Part shown: positions 1-7,950 of the stretch, piece by piece
How positions within the stretch are numbered: the first letter of the stretch is position 1
Layout: each line of letters starts with the position of its first letter
Made by a program: the position numbers and the translations under genes
From: Pantoea phytobeneficialis
GTDB lineage: Bacteria; Pseudomonadota; Gammaproteobacteria; Enterobacterales; Enterobacteriaceae
Assembly: GCF_009728735.1 (NCBI RefSeq)
Contig: NZ_CP024639.1
Coordinates: forward strand, 224,901-258,917
Direction of reading: 5' to 3'
Length of the DNA stretch: 34,017 nucleotides
Notes under the pieces: model-generated
Databases searched by the model: none
The model's input: only the letters and a program-made list of their open reading frames with translations
Told to the model about the DNA's origin: nothing

Positions 1-2
1 GT

Positions 3-278
3 GTGGTACCGGTGGAAAAAACGTCCGGGAGCTCAGTCAGGGGGCGTGCGCGGATGTCAAAAACAGGCCCGGCAGACGTAAGGGCGAAACTGTATATGGC
101 GGCGATCGTAGCGATCAGGTGGAATGCCCCGGCGAAGGCGCTGTACCAGAGGCTAATCGCGAAGGGCAAAGCCAGCAAGGCCGCGCTTGGAGCGGTGATG
201 CGCAAGCTGGTTCATCAGTGCTTCGGGGTGCTGAAAACGCGGATGAAGTGGGATGAAAATTACGCAGCTACCGCTTGA
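3..278 (+). CDS. IS110-family transposase, C-terminal part (cut by window edge)
   Basis: The frame is already open at the window edge and ends in TGA at 276-278, so only the last ~91 residues are visible. Residues about 20-70 carry the pattern of the C-terminal IS110/IS116/IS902 (Transposase_20) domain: a GPADVRAKLYMAA segment followed by an AxYQRLxAKGK run and a VMRKL segment. This half of the enzyme holds the conserved serine region; the N-terminal RuvC-like DEDD part lies outside the window. The element ends somewhere in 279-317, because the acdS stop codon follows at 318 on the other strand. IS110 elements lack clear inverted repeats, so I cannot place the exact border. The methionine shown by a gene caller at position 3 is not a real start. 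Confidence 0.85.
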   Translation: MVPVEKTSGSSVRGRARMSKTGPADVRAKLYMAAIVAIRWNAPAKALYQRLIAKGKASKAALGAVMRKLVHQCFGVLKTRMKWDENYAATA

Positions 279-317
279 CGTTCAAGACGGTAGCTACGAA
301 TGAATTATCCCGAGGGA

Positions 318-1334
318 TTAACCGTTACGGAAGATATAGCTGTAAGCACTCAGGGCTGGCGCACCCCCCAGGTGGGCATAGAGCACTTTCGAACCTTCCG
401 GGAATTCGCCATTACGTACCATATCAATCATGCCCTGCATGGATTTGCCTTCGTAAACCGGATCGGTCAGTACCCCTTCGGTACGGGCGCACAGGCGAAT
501 CGCTTCCAGCGTGCCTTCGCTCGGTAAGCCGTATTCCGGGCCGCCGTAACGGGTATCCAGCACTACGTCCTCTTCGGTGATTTCACGTCCCAGTTCGACC
601 AGGTTAGCTGTATTCTGCGCAATACGCAGGATTTGGGCTTTGGTCTTCTCGGGTTTGGCTGAAGCATCAATACCAATGACATTACGTGAACGGCCATCAG
701 CGGCAAATCCCACCACCATGCCCGCCTGGGTACTGCCGGTGACTGAGCAGACTACGATGTAATCAAATTTAAAGCCCAGCTCTTTCTCCTGCTGACGAAC
801 CTCTTCGGCAAAGCCGACAAAGCCCAGGCCGCCGTAGGGATGTTCTGAACATCCTGCCGGGATCGGGAACGGTTTGCCGCCATTTTCTGCCGCTTCTTCC
901 ATCGCCTGTTTCCAGCTTTCGCGGATCCCGATATCGAAACCGGCAGAATCAAGGCGCACATCGGCACCCATAATGCGTGAAAGCTCGATATTGCCAACGC
1001 GGTCATAGACGGCATCGGCATAGTTCACCCAGTTCTCCTGCACCAGAACACATTTCATCCCGAGATGTGCGGCCACAGCGGCAACCTGGCGCGTCTGGTT
1101 GGACTGCACGCCACCAATGGAAACCAGCGTGTCACAACCCTGCGCCAGTGCTTCCGGGATCAGATATTCCATTTTACGGGTTTTGTTGCCACCGAAGGCC
1201 AGACCGCTGTTGCAGTCCTCGCGCTTGGCGTAAAGTTCTACTTTACCGCCTAACTCCGCACTCAGACGTTTCAGTGGGGTAATCGGCGATGGACCAAAAG
1301 TCAGAGGATAACGGGGGAATTTTTCAAGATTCAT
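318..1334 (-). CDS. acdS: 1-aminocyclopropane-1-carboxylate (ACC) deaminase
   Basis: PLP-dependent fold-type II enzyme that cleaves ACC, the plant ethylene precursor, to 2-oxobutanoate and ammonia in the cytoplasm. With the ATG at 1332-1334 the product is 338 residues, the usual AcdS length. This start has a GGAGAG Shine-Dalgarno 5-6 nt upstream; a longer frame to 1409 has none. The diagnostic residues that separate ACC deaminase from D-cysteine desulfhydrase are all present at the canonical positions: PLP Lys51 (GGNKTRK), Ser78 (GGVQSN), Tyr294 and Glu295 (DPVYEGKS) and Leu322 (AHLGGAP). The neighbouring divergent EamA exporter and the Lrp-type gene 1.3 kb away fit the known acdS-acdR arrangement. 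The 3' end is intact although an IS110 element abuts it. The residues [12 protein letters not shown] replace the more common FAYPEYGLPNEG. Confidence 0.95.
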   Translation of the reverse strand: MNLEKFPRYPLTFGPSPITPLKRLSAELGGKVELYAKREDCNSGLAFGGNKTRKMEYLIPEALAQGCDTLVSIGGVQSNQTRQVAAVAAHLGMKCVLVQENWVNYADAVYDRVGNIELSRIMGADVRLDSAGFDIGIRESWKQAMEEAAENGGKPFPIPAGCSEHPYGGLGFVGFAEEVRQQEKELGFKFDYIVVCSVTGSTQAGMVVGFAADGRSRNVIGIDASAKPEKTKAQILRIAQNTANLVELGREITEEDVVLDTRYGGPEYGLPSEGTLEAIRLCARTEGVLTDPVYEGKSMQGMIDMVRNGEFPEGSKVLYAHLGGAPALSAYSYIFRNG

Positions 1335-1710
1335 AGCTCTCTCCGGGATAAATGAAGTCGCACGCCTTAAATTATGCTGCGCAGTTGATATTGGTTTGCG
1401 AAATAACAATATCGCATCGTGTTTGTTTTTAACATTCCGTTTTAATCACGTATTTTTTAATAAAAATCCATTCATTTTTAGGATCGCGACTGGAAGTTAC
1501 ATTTTTCGGCGTCATGACGAAATAAAATTAACATCGCCAATGGACTGCCATCGACCTTTCTTTGTATTTTTGATTAAAAATCATAAGGTTAACATGATTT
1601 TGCTGAGCAAGGCTGACGTGATGCAGAACCCCTGAATTCATCATTGCCTTCTATTGAACGCATGCGGCTAACAATGCTATTTCTTTGTCCATTCCTCCCC
1701 CATATTAATA
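1335..1710. promoter_or_regulatory. Divergent AT-rich control region between acdS and the EamA gene
   Basis: This 376-base stretch holds no supportable gene. It is much more AT-rich than both flanking genes and must contain the acdS and EamA promoters. A CATAAT hexamer lies on the minus strand about 40 nt before the acdS start, but no convincing -35 box was found, which would fit an activator-dependent promoter such as one driven by an Lrp-type protein. No palindrome of operator quality was seen. Confidence 0.4.
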
Positions 1711-2634
1711 ATGAATAATCACATGACTGAAAATTACCAATATGCGAGCAGTGCCCGCCAAGGGATGTTGAAAGGCATTATTTTATTAGTCGTTGCGATT
1801 ATTTTATGGGGGTGTAACTGGCCGGTGATGAAAGCGGGTCTTTCACATATCACGCCATTGTGGTTTTCTACATTGCGTTTTTCCTCCAGTGCGGCCGTCC
1901 TTTTTTTATTGCAGTTATCGATAGAACGGATACGTATTCCTGGCCGTCGGGAGTTGCCGGTGATATTCAGTGTCGGCCTGTTACAGATGATGGCGTTTAC
2001 TGCGCTGGGGTGTATTGCGATGAATTATCTGCCCGCCGGAAAATCTGCCGTTTTGGCTTACACAACGCCATTGTGGGTCGTACCAGCTTCAGTGTTTCTG
2101 TTTAAAGAAAAATTATCCTCACTCCAGTTGTCAGGTGCGTTAATTGGCATTATTGGTATTGTGGTATTATTTAATCCAATTGCTCTCGACTGGCACGATC
2201 ACGGGCAAATTATCGCCAACGGACTGTTGTTGCTGGCTTCTCTTTGCTGGGCTATCTGCATTTTGCATTTGCGCCATACTGGTTCCCGACTCAATGCCTT
2301 TGAACTGGCACCGTGGCAAATGCTGCTCGCTACCCTGGTGCTACTGCCGCTGGCATGGGGATTTGAGGGCAACTGGAGCGGCGATAACTCCCGCGAGCTG
2401 TTAGCAATCACCTTATTTGTGGGGCCGGTCGCCACGGCGTTCTGTTTTTGTGCGGTCAATGCCGCCAGTACGTGGTTATCTGGCGTCACCCTTTCATCAA
2501 TGATGTTGCTGGTGCCGATTACCGGCCTGCTGGTGTCGGTGCCTGCATTGCACGAAGAACTGACATTACCCCTGATGGCGGGCGCGTTGCTGATTGCTCT
2601 GGGTATTGCGTTACTGACGCGGAAAAAAGCATGA
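1711..2634 (+). CDS. EamA/DMT-family inner-membrane transporter
   Basis: A 307-residue drug/metabolite transporter protein with about ten hydrophobic segments in two EamA repeats. The first repeat begins near residue 21 with the typical GxxLLVVAIILWGxNWPVMK pattern, and the second starts near residue 160. The family exports amino acids and related metabolites; substrate cannot be read from sequence, but the position divergent from acdS suggests an ACC- or amino-acid-related compound. The start is uncertain: the ATG at 1711 and the one at 1723 both lack a good Shine-Dalgarno. The gene ends 8 bp from the stop of the convergent Lrp-family gene. Confidence 0.9.
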   Translation: MNNHMTENYQYASSARQGMLKGIILLVVAIILWGCNWPVMKAGLSHITPLWFSTLRFSSSAAVLFLLQLSIERIRIPGRRELPVIFSVGLLQMMAFTALGCIAMNYLPAGKSAVLAYTTPLWVVPASVFLFKEKLSSLQLSGALIGIIGIVVLFNPIALDWHDHGQIIANGLLLLASLCWAICILHLRHTGSRLNAFELAPWQMLLATLVLLPLAWGFEGNWSGDNSRELLAITLFVGPVATAFCFCAVNAASTWLSGVTLSSMMLLVPITGLLVSVPALHEELTLPLMAGALLIALGIALLTRKKA

Positions 2635-2642
2635 GGACCGTT

Positions 2643-3140
2643 TTATAAAGGTATTTGTGTGGTAGAAAACACCTCACGCAAACCAATAAATGAACGGATC
2701 TGGCGTACACCGGGAAGAAATAATAATTGCTCGGCGTGGAGTTTATTAAAGCTCTGGTTATCTGCGGTGCGAATTAACATAATGTAGTCGAACTCACCGC
2801 TGACCATATGGCATTCCATGCAGCCGCGTATTTTACCGGCTTCACCTTCGAAATCTTTAAAAGATTCAGGAGTGGAACGATCAAGAACAATGCCAATCAT
2901 CACGACCAGACCCGCATTTAATGTTTCCGGGTTGAGTAATGCAACAGTGCTTTTTATAAAACCGAGCTTTTTTAACCGTTCGACACGGCGCAGACAAGCG
3001 GGAGGGCTGAGGTTGATTTTCTCAGCCAGGGTGACATTAGCGATAGAGCTGTCGCGCTGTAAAATTCGGAGTATTGCCATGTCAAAGCGGTCGAGTGTTT
3101 TATCACCATTTGCGATGTCCGGATTCTTCTTTTGCTCCAT
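2643..3140 (-). CDS. Lrp/AsnC-family regulator, AcdR-like
   Basis: A 165-residue regulator of normal Lrp length. The start at 3138-3140 was chosen because GGCGGAG lies just upstream; an in-frame longer version to 3236 has no ribosome site. Residues about 15-65 form the N-terminal HTH (LDRFDMAILRILQRDSSI, then LAEKINLSPPACLRRVERL), and residues about 75-155 the RAM ligand-binding/oligomerisation domain. The DKTLDRFDxAIL opening resembles AcdR, the Lrp-like activator of acdS, as I remember it. Association with acdS in the same cluster supports that role, but direct control of acdS is inference. It is convergent with the EamA gene. Confidence 0.88.
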   Translation of the reverse strand: MEQKKNPDIANGDKTLDRFDMAILRILQRDSSIANVTLAEKINLSPPACLRRVERLKKLGFIKSTVALLNPETLNAGLVVMIGIVLDRSTPESFKDFEGEAGKIRGCMECHMVSGEFDYIMLIRTADNQSFNKLHAEQLLFLPGVRQIRSFIGLREVFSTTQIPL

Positions 3141-3293
3141 GATCTCCGCCTTGTATAATATGAATATCTTATTTTTGTCATAGCCTGTTCTTATATTTTT
3201 GCTGGCTACGAGAATTGCTTGTTTGCATCCTTTCATTGGAATATAAAAAAATCAATCAGAATTAAATCAACTCCAGTATTGATGAAGGTGAAA

Positions 3294-3506
3294 ATGGCTT
3301 CGATTGACATTTATATCTCTGAACGCTTGCGACATTTGAGAAAAGCGCAGGGCTGGAGTTTGAGTGAAACAGAGAGAATGACCGGGGTCAGCAAATCAAT
3401 GCTCGGTCAGATCGAGCGAGGAGAATCGAGTCCGACGTTGGCGACTATCGAGAAGATATCCGCTGGATTTCAGCTGACGTTAAAAGATTTCCTGAATCTG
3501 TCTTAA
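3294..3506 (+). CDS. Short XRE-family HTH protein (no cupin domain)
   Basis: A 70-residue protein made almost entirely of a Cro/C1-type HTH (residues 8-62: ERLRHLRKAQGWSLSETERM, then GVSKSMLGQIERGESSPTL). The ATG at 3294 follows GAAGGTGAAA, a reasonable Shine-Dalgarno; ATGs at 3219 and 3282 are less well placed. The HTH closely follows the pattern of XRE-cupin regulators (SutR/YdcN group, ~180 residues), but the frame stops right after the HTH and no cupin is found downstream. It may be a stand-alone DNA-binding protein or the remnant of a longer regulator. Confidence 0.7.
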   Translation: MASIDIYISERLRHLRKAQGWSLSETERMTGVSKSMLGQIERGESSPTLATIEKISAGFQLTLKDFLNLS

Positions 3507-3589
3507 TTCAGGAACCCTGCGTACTCATGCTATGCCTTAGCTGTACGAGAAGGTCATGGTGCAAAAAGTCATGACACATCACCTGGTTG

Positions 3590-3614
3590 AAGTGGATAAA
3601 AAGCCCCACTTTTT
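3590..3614 (+). terminator. Possible terminator hairpin
   Basis: AAGTGG (3590-3595) pairs with CCACTT (3606-3611) across a 10-nt loop, and the stem runs into TTTTT (3610-3614). It lies 84 bp after the short XRE gene and just beyond the stop of the minus-strand antitoxin gene, so it could serve the XRE transcript. The stem is short. Confidence 0.35.
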
Positions 3615-3633
3615 GATGCGGCATCTGTGGTTT

Positions 3634-3933
3634 TTACAGATTAAGCGCAATACGCTTACCATCTGGCAAGGTGACATCAAGCGCCAACTCACCACCCAGG
3701 GCAGCGACGTAACGTTTCAGGGTTGACAGTTTAGGGTCATTATCAACCTTTTCAATCTTCACTATCGAAGGTTGGCTAATACCCAGCGCGGCCGCAAGCT
3801 GAGTTTGTGATACTTCTAATTCTTCGCGCAGTTTCGCTAATGTGATTTCCTGCCGGATTTCAGCAGTTCTCGCAGCAATGCGCGCCTGGCTTTCAGGTGA
3901 GCATTTTTCGAGCAATTTTTTATCCGTCGCCAT
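3634..3933 (-). CDS. HigA-type XRE antitoxin
   Basis: A 99-residue antitoxin with an N-terminal basic/helical part and an XRE HTH in residues ~37-82 (LREELEVSQTQLAAALGISQ, then PSIVKIEK). The C-terminal ALGGELALDVTLPDGKRI tail is typical of antitoxins paired with Gp49/HigB-type toxins. It is the second gene of the locus and overlaps the toxin remnant by 14 nt, the usual toxin-first order of higBA. It is intact while its toxin is frameshifted. It probably represses its own promoter through the palindrome at 4305-4346. Confidence 0.88.
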   Translation of the reverse strand: MATDKKLLEKCSPESQARIAARTAEIRQEITLAKLREELEVSQTQLAAALGISQPSIVKIEKVDNDPKLSTLKRYVAALGGELALDVTLPDGKRIALNL

Positions 3934-4296
3934 CTTCTTTTGCCTCTAGTGATTTCAGATGTGATGCGTACTCAGCATCTGCAATTTTAATCATTCGTCT
4001 GTAAAATAGTTTTTCGACCTGGCCCTTCTTATCACCGGCGCATAAGACAATTGCCTTACGTGTTGGATCGAACGCAAAGAACAAGCGGAACGGGTGTCCA
4101 CCAACCTGTACTCGCAATTCTTTCATATTGGTTAATTTGAGCCGTTAAGCTGGTCGACCTGTGGGCGCCCCAGGTTAGAACCGTCTTCCTCGAGAATGCC
4201 AAAGTGGGCTAAAATCTCTTCCTGCACCTCGTCAGCTTGAGCCTCAAACCAGTTATCAAATAACGTCCGTGTGATGATTTCCCAGGCCAATTCCAT
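3920..4296 (-). pseudogene. HigB/RelE-like toxin, frameshifted
   Basis: Two reading frames together give one complete HigB/Gp49-like toxin. The N-terminal half starts at ATG 4294-4296 (Shine-Dalgarno TAGGAG) and reads MELAWEIITRTLFDNWFEAQ to ...GRPQVDQLNGSN; it stops at 4132. The second half (4126 to 3920) continues in another frame from MKELRVQVGGHPFRLFFAFD through the typical KLFYRRMIKIADAEYASHL end. Adding one T after the AAT at about 4136 would give ...GSNLTNMKELR..., exactly the family sequence, so a single-base deletion (or sequencing error) explains the break. The toxin family are mRNA interferases acting at the ribosome. As read here, no full-length toxin is made. Confidence 0.85.
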
Positions 4297-4304
4297 CAAT
4301 CTCC

Positions 4305-4346
4305 TATAACCCACAAGCTATAAAAAATTATACCTTGTAGGTTATA
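4305..4346 (-). promoter_or_regulatory. Palindromic operator of the HigBA-like locus
   Basis: TATAACCCACAAG (4305-4317) and CTTGTAGGTTATA (4334-4346) are inverted copies with 12 of 13 positions matching, separated by 16 nt. The space between them contains the -10 box, and the left arm touches the toxin ribosome site. This is where an HTH antitoxin would autoregulate. Confidence 0.7.
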
Positions 4347-4353
4347 TATGCAA
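4327..4353 (-). promoter_or_regulatory. Promoter of the HigBA-like locus
   Basis: On the minus strand a perfect TATAAT -10 box (4327-4332) lies 15 nt from TTGCAT (4348-4353). It sits about 30 nt before the toxin ATG and is embedded in the palindrome at 4305-4346. Confidence 0.6.
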
Positions 4354-4411
4354 CATTTTAGACGCCAATATCTTCTATTTAGATGCTGGAAGTTAGTTCT
4401 TTGCCCATTGC

Positions 4412-5269
4412 TCAGCGTCTGTTCGCCGACCGAATGGTATAATCAGCGATGACCGACCAGTCTTTGTCACCTCCGTCAGCATGAACAGCGCGGGCCATTT
4501 GCTCGTTCACTGCTGCCAGCATGGGCAGGTCTGCACTCAATGTTGCGGCGGCTTCTCTGGCGAGTCCCAGGTCTTTCAGGCCCAGACTGGCTTTGAACCC
4601 CGGTTCATAAAGCTCTGCCATGATGTTTCGTGAATAGACCTGATAGCTCCGGCCGCCAAACAATGTATTGAGTATGAGATCAAAGAATTGTACTCGATCC
4701 AGTCCATTGGATTCCGTGAGCACTACAGCCTCCGCCATCGCTTCAATCGCCATAGTGATCATCATGTTGCAGGCGATCTTCGCTGCATGTGCAGCCGTTT
4801 GTTTCTCTCCCATTTCCCATACGCGTTTGCTGATGACGTCCAGCACCGGCCTCACTCGGTCCAACGCATCCGGCAGACCGGCAGCAAGGACATTCAGCTC
4901 CCCGCGTGCGGCGACATCCGGCCGGCCCAACACCGGCGCTGCTACATAACTTATCCCGGCTTGTTGATGAACCAGGGCTAGTTGCTGTGAAAAACTTACC
5001 GATATGGTTGAGGAAATAATATGCACGAGATTTGGGTTGGCTCCGGCAAGCAAGTCGCCATCGATGATGACTTGCTGGATTGCTGCATCGTCAGAAAGCA
5101 GAGTTATTGCGACATCACCCAGCAACGTCTCTTCCGGCGCATTGACGTTTATGATGCCCTCAATCTCACGGCCTGAGCGGCTCCAGGCATATACCCGGTG
5201 TCCGGCAGCCACTAAATTTCGGGCAATGGCACTCCCCATCTCGCCCATCCCAATGATGCCAATGTTCAT
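4412..5269 (-). CDS. NAD(P)-dependent beta-hydroxyacid dehydrogenase family protein
   Basis: A 285-residue cytoplasmic oxidoreductase of the 6-phosphogluconate/beta-hydroxyacid dehydrogenase superfamily. The start at 5267-5269 has GAGGA 7 nt upstream; the longer frame to 5323 does not. Residues 1-11 give the Rossmann GxGxMG motif (MNIGIIGMGEMG). Residues ~95-125 hold the substrate-binding stretch of the family, and a conserved lysine sits in AAHAAKIACNMM near residue 168. The C-terminal helical domain contains GGRSYQVYSRNI. Substrate is unknown; imine reductases belong to the same superfamily but the retained Lys argues for a hydroxyacid-type chemistry. It is the last gene of a three-gene operon with EthD and MFS. 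Confidence 0.88.
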   Translation of the reverse strand: MNIGIIGMGEMGSAIARNLVAAGHRVYAWSRSGREIEGIINVNAPEETLLGDVAITLLSDDAAIQQVIIDGDLLAGANPNLVHIISSTISVSFSQQLALVHQQAGISYVAAPVLGRPDVAARGELNVLAAGLPDALDRVRPVLDVISKRVWEMGEKQTAAHAAKIACNMMITMAIEAMAEAVVLTESNGLDRVQFFDLILNTLFGGRSYQVYSRNIMAELYEPGFKASLGLKDLGLAREAAATLSADLPMLAAVNEQMARAVHADGGDKDWSVIADYTIRSANRR

Positions 5270-5288
5270 GATGTTGTCCTCTGATGAA

Positions 5289-5594
5289 TTAGATTTGGCT
5301 GGCGCGTACACGCACCGGCGCAATATCCGTAAACTGCACGACGTCTGCCATTACCGCAGTGACCTCAGGTGAAGTAAAAGAAGCTTCGATGGCGCTGTCA
5401 TCGCGGAAAATGCATTCGCATATCGCAACGGTTCCTGGCTGAGGCACTGCCGGATAAAAGGCTGCAACGCTGAGCAGGCCGTAGCGGGCAAATGACGCCA
5501 TCACCAACGGAAGATGCTTGTTGTGGTAGTAATCCCGGTCAAAACGGGACCCTGTCGTTCCGGCGTAGGTAACGTATACGGTTACGTGTGTCAT
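5289..5594 (-). CDS. EthD-domain protein
   Basis: A 101-residue single-domain protein of the EthD ferredoxin-like (dimeric alpha/beta barrel) family. The pattern YYHNKHLPLVMASFARYGL near residues 22-40 is the family hallmark; members often act as small cofactorless oxygenase-like or accessory proteins in degradation of organics. A clear AGGAG precedes the ATG. It lies 19 bp before the dehydrogenase start and 36 bp after the MFS stop, so all three are probably one transcript controlled by the divergent TetR. Confidence 0.85.
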   Translation of the reverse strand: MTHVTVYVTYAGTTGSRFDRDYYHNKHLPLVMASFARYGLLSVAAFYPAVPQPGTVAICECIFRDDSAIEASFTSPEVTAVMADVVQFTDIAPVRVRASQI

Positions 5595-5630
5595 GGTTAT
5601 CTCCTGCTTTAAGCGGAATGAGGAAAAGGA

Positions 5631-6860
5631 TTAATGCCCTGGGCGCGCACCTGCTCTGAACCCCTGTTCCCGCGCCCGCCATGTGATAAGAAATGCGATG
5701 ATCAGCAGCAGGATGAGCACCGGTGGGAAAACCTGTGCCCCCCAGTTATTGAGCAAAATGCCGCCAACAAGACCGCCAGCTGCGATAGCGCCGTTCCATG
5801 CCACCACATTGATCGAGAGCGCAAGATCAGCGCCCTCGCCCGCGCTATCCGCCAACGCGGTTTGCAGCAGCGTTGCTGCACCACCGAAAGTGAATCCCCA
5901 TACCGCTACACCGGCATAAATCACCGCCGGTACTTGTGCAGAGGTCATAAACACCACAGAAACCAGCGTAAAAATGGCAAGGCTAGCCAGCACACAGGTA
6001 CGCAGATGGCGATCTACCAGACGCCCGGTAACCGCGATCGCCAGCAATGCCGCGAGTCCAAAAGTGAGCAGAATGACATCTGTCTGTGAAGCGAGGCCCG
6101 CCAAATCAAGAAATGGTGCGATGTAGGTATAAAGAATGTTGTGCGCCAGCATCCAGGTAATAACGACGCTGAGGACCGGGCGTACCCCTTTGGTAGTCAG
6201 TACGTGCAGCAGCGGCAGGCGTTCATGGCGGGACTGCCCCGGATAATCGGGTACGCTGGTCAGCACCCATATCACCAGCACAACGGTCAGGGCAGATATC
6301 CCGGCAAAGGCACTTCTCCAGCCGATTACCCCACCAAGCCATGTTCCCAATGGCAGGCCCAGTGAAAGGGCGATTGGCGTTCCGACCATAGCAATCGCCA
6401 TAGCTTTACCCTGCTGGTGGATGGCAACCATACGACGCGCATAACCGGCCAGCAGGCTCCATGACAGCCCTGCCGCTACCCCGGCAAAGAATCGTGCCAT
6501 CAGTGTGAGCCAGTAATGTGAGGACAACGCGGTAATCGAGTTGAAAATAAAGAAACCGGCAATGGCAAGCAGCAGCACATTGCGGCGTCGCCAGCTTTGC
6601 GTGGCAATGGTCAGCGGTATCGCAGCCAATAGTGAGCCAAGAGCATAAGCAGTCACGGTCTGACCTGCGAGGGAATTCGAGATACTCAAACCAGACGCGA
6701 TTTGCGGCAATAATCCGGCTGGCAACGTTTCAGTAATGATGCAGATGAAACCTGTCATTGCCAGGGCAAGTAACGCTGAAACTGGCAGCCTCTGTGTTTC
6801 TGAATGGGGTTGCGAGGCTGCTCGCTCATTCGGTTGTGTAAAGATGGTCTCGTTCTCCAT
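5631..6860 (-). CDS. MFS transporter, DHA1 (AraJ/YdhP-like) family
   Basis: A 409-residue major facilitator with 12 predicted membrane segments after a hydrophilic 25-residue N-terminus. ETLPAGLLPQI (residues 43-53) and the loop 2/3 region are typical of the sugar-efflux/arabinose-efflux DHA1 group; the second half begins after the polar HERLPLLHVL segment around residue 215. It probably exports a small drug or metabolite across the inner membrane. It is the first gene of the minus-strand operon, divergent from tetR at 7053, with three operator-like palindromes between. Confidence 0.9.
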   Translation of the reverse strand: MENETIFTQPNERAASQPHSETQRLPVSALLALAMTGFICIITETLPAGLLPQIASGLSISNSLAGQTVTAYALGSLLAAIPLTIATQSWRRRNVLLLAIAGFFIFNSITALSSHYWLTLMARFFAGVAAGLSWSLLAGYARRMVAIHQQGKAMAIAMVGTPIALSLGLPLGTWLGGVIGWRSAFAGISALTVVLVIWVLTSVPDYPGQSRHERLPLLHVLTTKGVRPVLSVVITWMLAHNILYTYIAPFLDLAGLASQTDVILLTFGLAALLAIAVTGRLVDRHLRTCVLASLAIFTLVSVVFMTSAQVPAVIYAGVAVWGFTFGGAATLLQTALADSAGEGADLALSINVVAWNGAIAAGGLVGGILLNNWGAQVFPPVLILLLIIAFLITWRAREQGFRAGARPGH

Positions 6861-6881
6861 ACGTCCTTCAATGTTGTGATA

Positions 6882-7022
6882 TGTACCGATTGGTATATAT
6901 ATTGGTGTGGAAATTTGTACCCGGTATAACCGGGTGCCAACTTATGGGGTCTACTTGTGTATCGATCGATACATTAGTTAGAGAGGAAATCTTTGTCAAC
7001 GACATATGTATCGATTAGTATG
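6882..7022. promoter_or_regulatory. Three TetR operator-like palindromes
   Basis: TGTATCGATCGATACA at 6958-6973 is a perfect 16-bp palindrome. Related copies lie at 6882-6897 (TGTACCGATTGGTATA, arms TACC/GGTA) and 7007-7022 (TGTATCGATTAGTATG, left half identical). They fill the gap between the MFS operon start (6860) and the tetR start (7053), so the TetR protein probably represses both directions through TGTAYCGAT-type half sites. Confidence 0.65.
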
Positions 7023-7052
7023 TTAATCGTTAGATTCTGACGGGAGAAAACA

Positions 7053-7673
7053 ATGGCGACTATGGGCCGACCAAGAACGTTTGACAGAGATAAGGCGATT
7101 GAAGATGCCATGTTTCTTTTCTGGCAGCATGGCTATGAATCAACCTCACTCGCCCAACTGAAGGCCGGGATCAACAACGGCATCTCAGCGCCCAGTTTCT
7201 ATGCCGCTTTTGGATCGAAAGAAGCGCTATTCCGGGAGTGCGTGCAGCGTTATATCGCCACTTATGCTCAGGTCACCGAGTTCTTATGGGATAACAACCT
7301 GTCAGCTCGCGATGCCCTTGAAACGACGTTACGCCGTTCAGCAAAAATGCAATGTGAGCCAGGACATCCATCCGGCTGCATGGTAGGTCTGGGGGCGATG
7401 AGCGCGCCCTCCGCTGAAAATGCTGCTGTCGCTGAACCGCTGGAGCGCTCGCGTAATCGCACCAGGGCAGGCGTTGTCGCAACAATTGAGCGTGGCGTTG
7501 CGACGGAACAACTTAATAAAAGCGTCGATGTGAAAGCATTAGCGGCAATGTTCAGTACTTTTTTGTTTGGTATATCGATTCAGGCGCGCGATGGTGCCAG
7601 CCTTGATGAGCTGAACAAGGCTATCACGCAGATGATGTGGCTGTGGGATAGCAATAAACAGAATGAAGATTGA
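7053..7673 (+). CDS. TetR/AcrR-family repressor
   Basis: A 206-residue regulator. Residues 5-60 form the TetR HTH domain (GRPRTFDRDKAIEDAMFLFW, then SLAQLKAGINNGISAPSFYAAFGSKEALF). The C-terminal ligand domain carries HPSGCMVGLGAM around residues 107-118, a motif shared by the GRPRxFD subgroup that often guards efflux or oxidoreductase genes. GGGAG lies 7 nt before the ATG. It is divergent from the MFS/EthD/dehydrogenase operon and likely represses it and itself. Confidence 0.9.
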   Translation: MATMGRPRTFDRDKAIEDAMFLFWQHGYESTSLAQLKAGINNGISAPSFYAAFGSKEALFRECVQRYIATYAQVTEFLWDNNLSARDALETTLRRSAKMQCEPGHPSGCMVGLGAMSAPSAENAAVAEPLERSRNRTRAGVVATIERGVATEQLNKSVDVKALAAMFSTFLFGISIQARDGASLDELNKAITQMMWLWDSNKQNED

Positions 7674-7750
7674 TATTTTCCGTCGTTATAACGGCAGGAA
7701 GATTACCCATCTTCGGATGCGAGTTCAGTTTCTTCAGCTACGGCCTGAAC

Positions 7751-7766
7751 CGCTATTCGAATAGCG
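7751..7766. repeat. Perfect 16-bp palindrome
   Basis: CGCTATTCGAATAGCG is its own reverse complement. It lies in the 277-base space after tetR (7674-7950), where a second hairpin, GAAGAT/ATCTTC at 7698-7714, is also visible. Neither is followed by a T run, so an operator role for the downstream lipoprotein gene is as likely as termination. No gene was found in this space. Confidence 0.45.
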
Positions 7767-7950
7767 TTGCATAACTGCATCGGGGTACGAATAACGTATC
7801 CTGATGGTCGTTATAGCTCAGCGAAATTCCCCCTCATTTACCTGATGCATTAATCCAGCCGACAGCAAATTTGCAGTGTAGATAAAGTTTTCCGCCTTTT
7901 TGCCGATGTTATCTCCCATAGCAAAAACCGTTACTTTTATGGATGAAAAC

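Noticed and set aside
318..1334. D-cysteine desulfhydrase (DcyD) instead of ACC deaminase
   Set aside because: Glu295 and Leu322, which distinguish ACC deaminase, are present with the ACC deaminase length and sequence.
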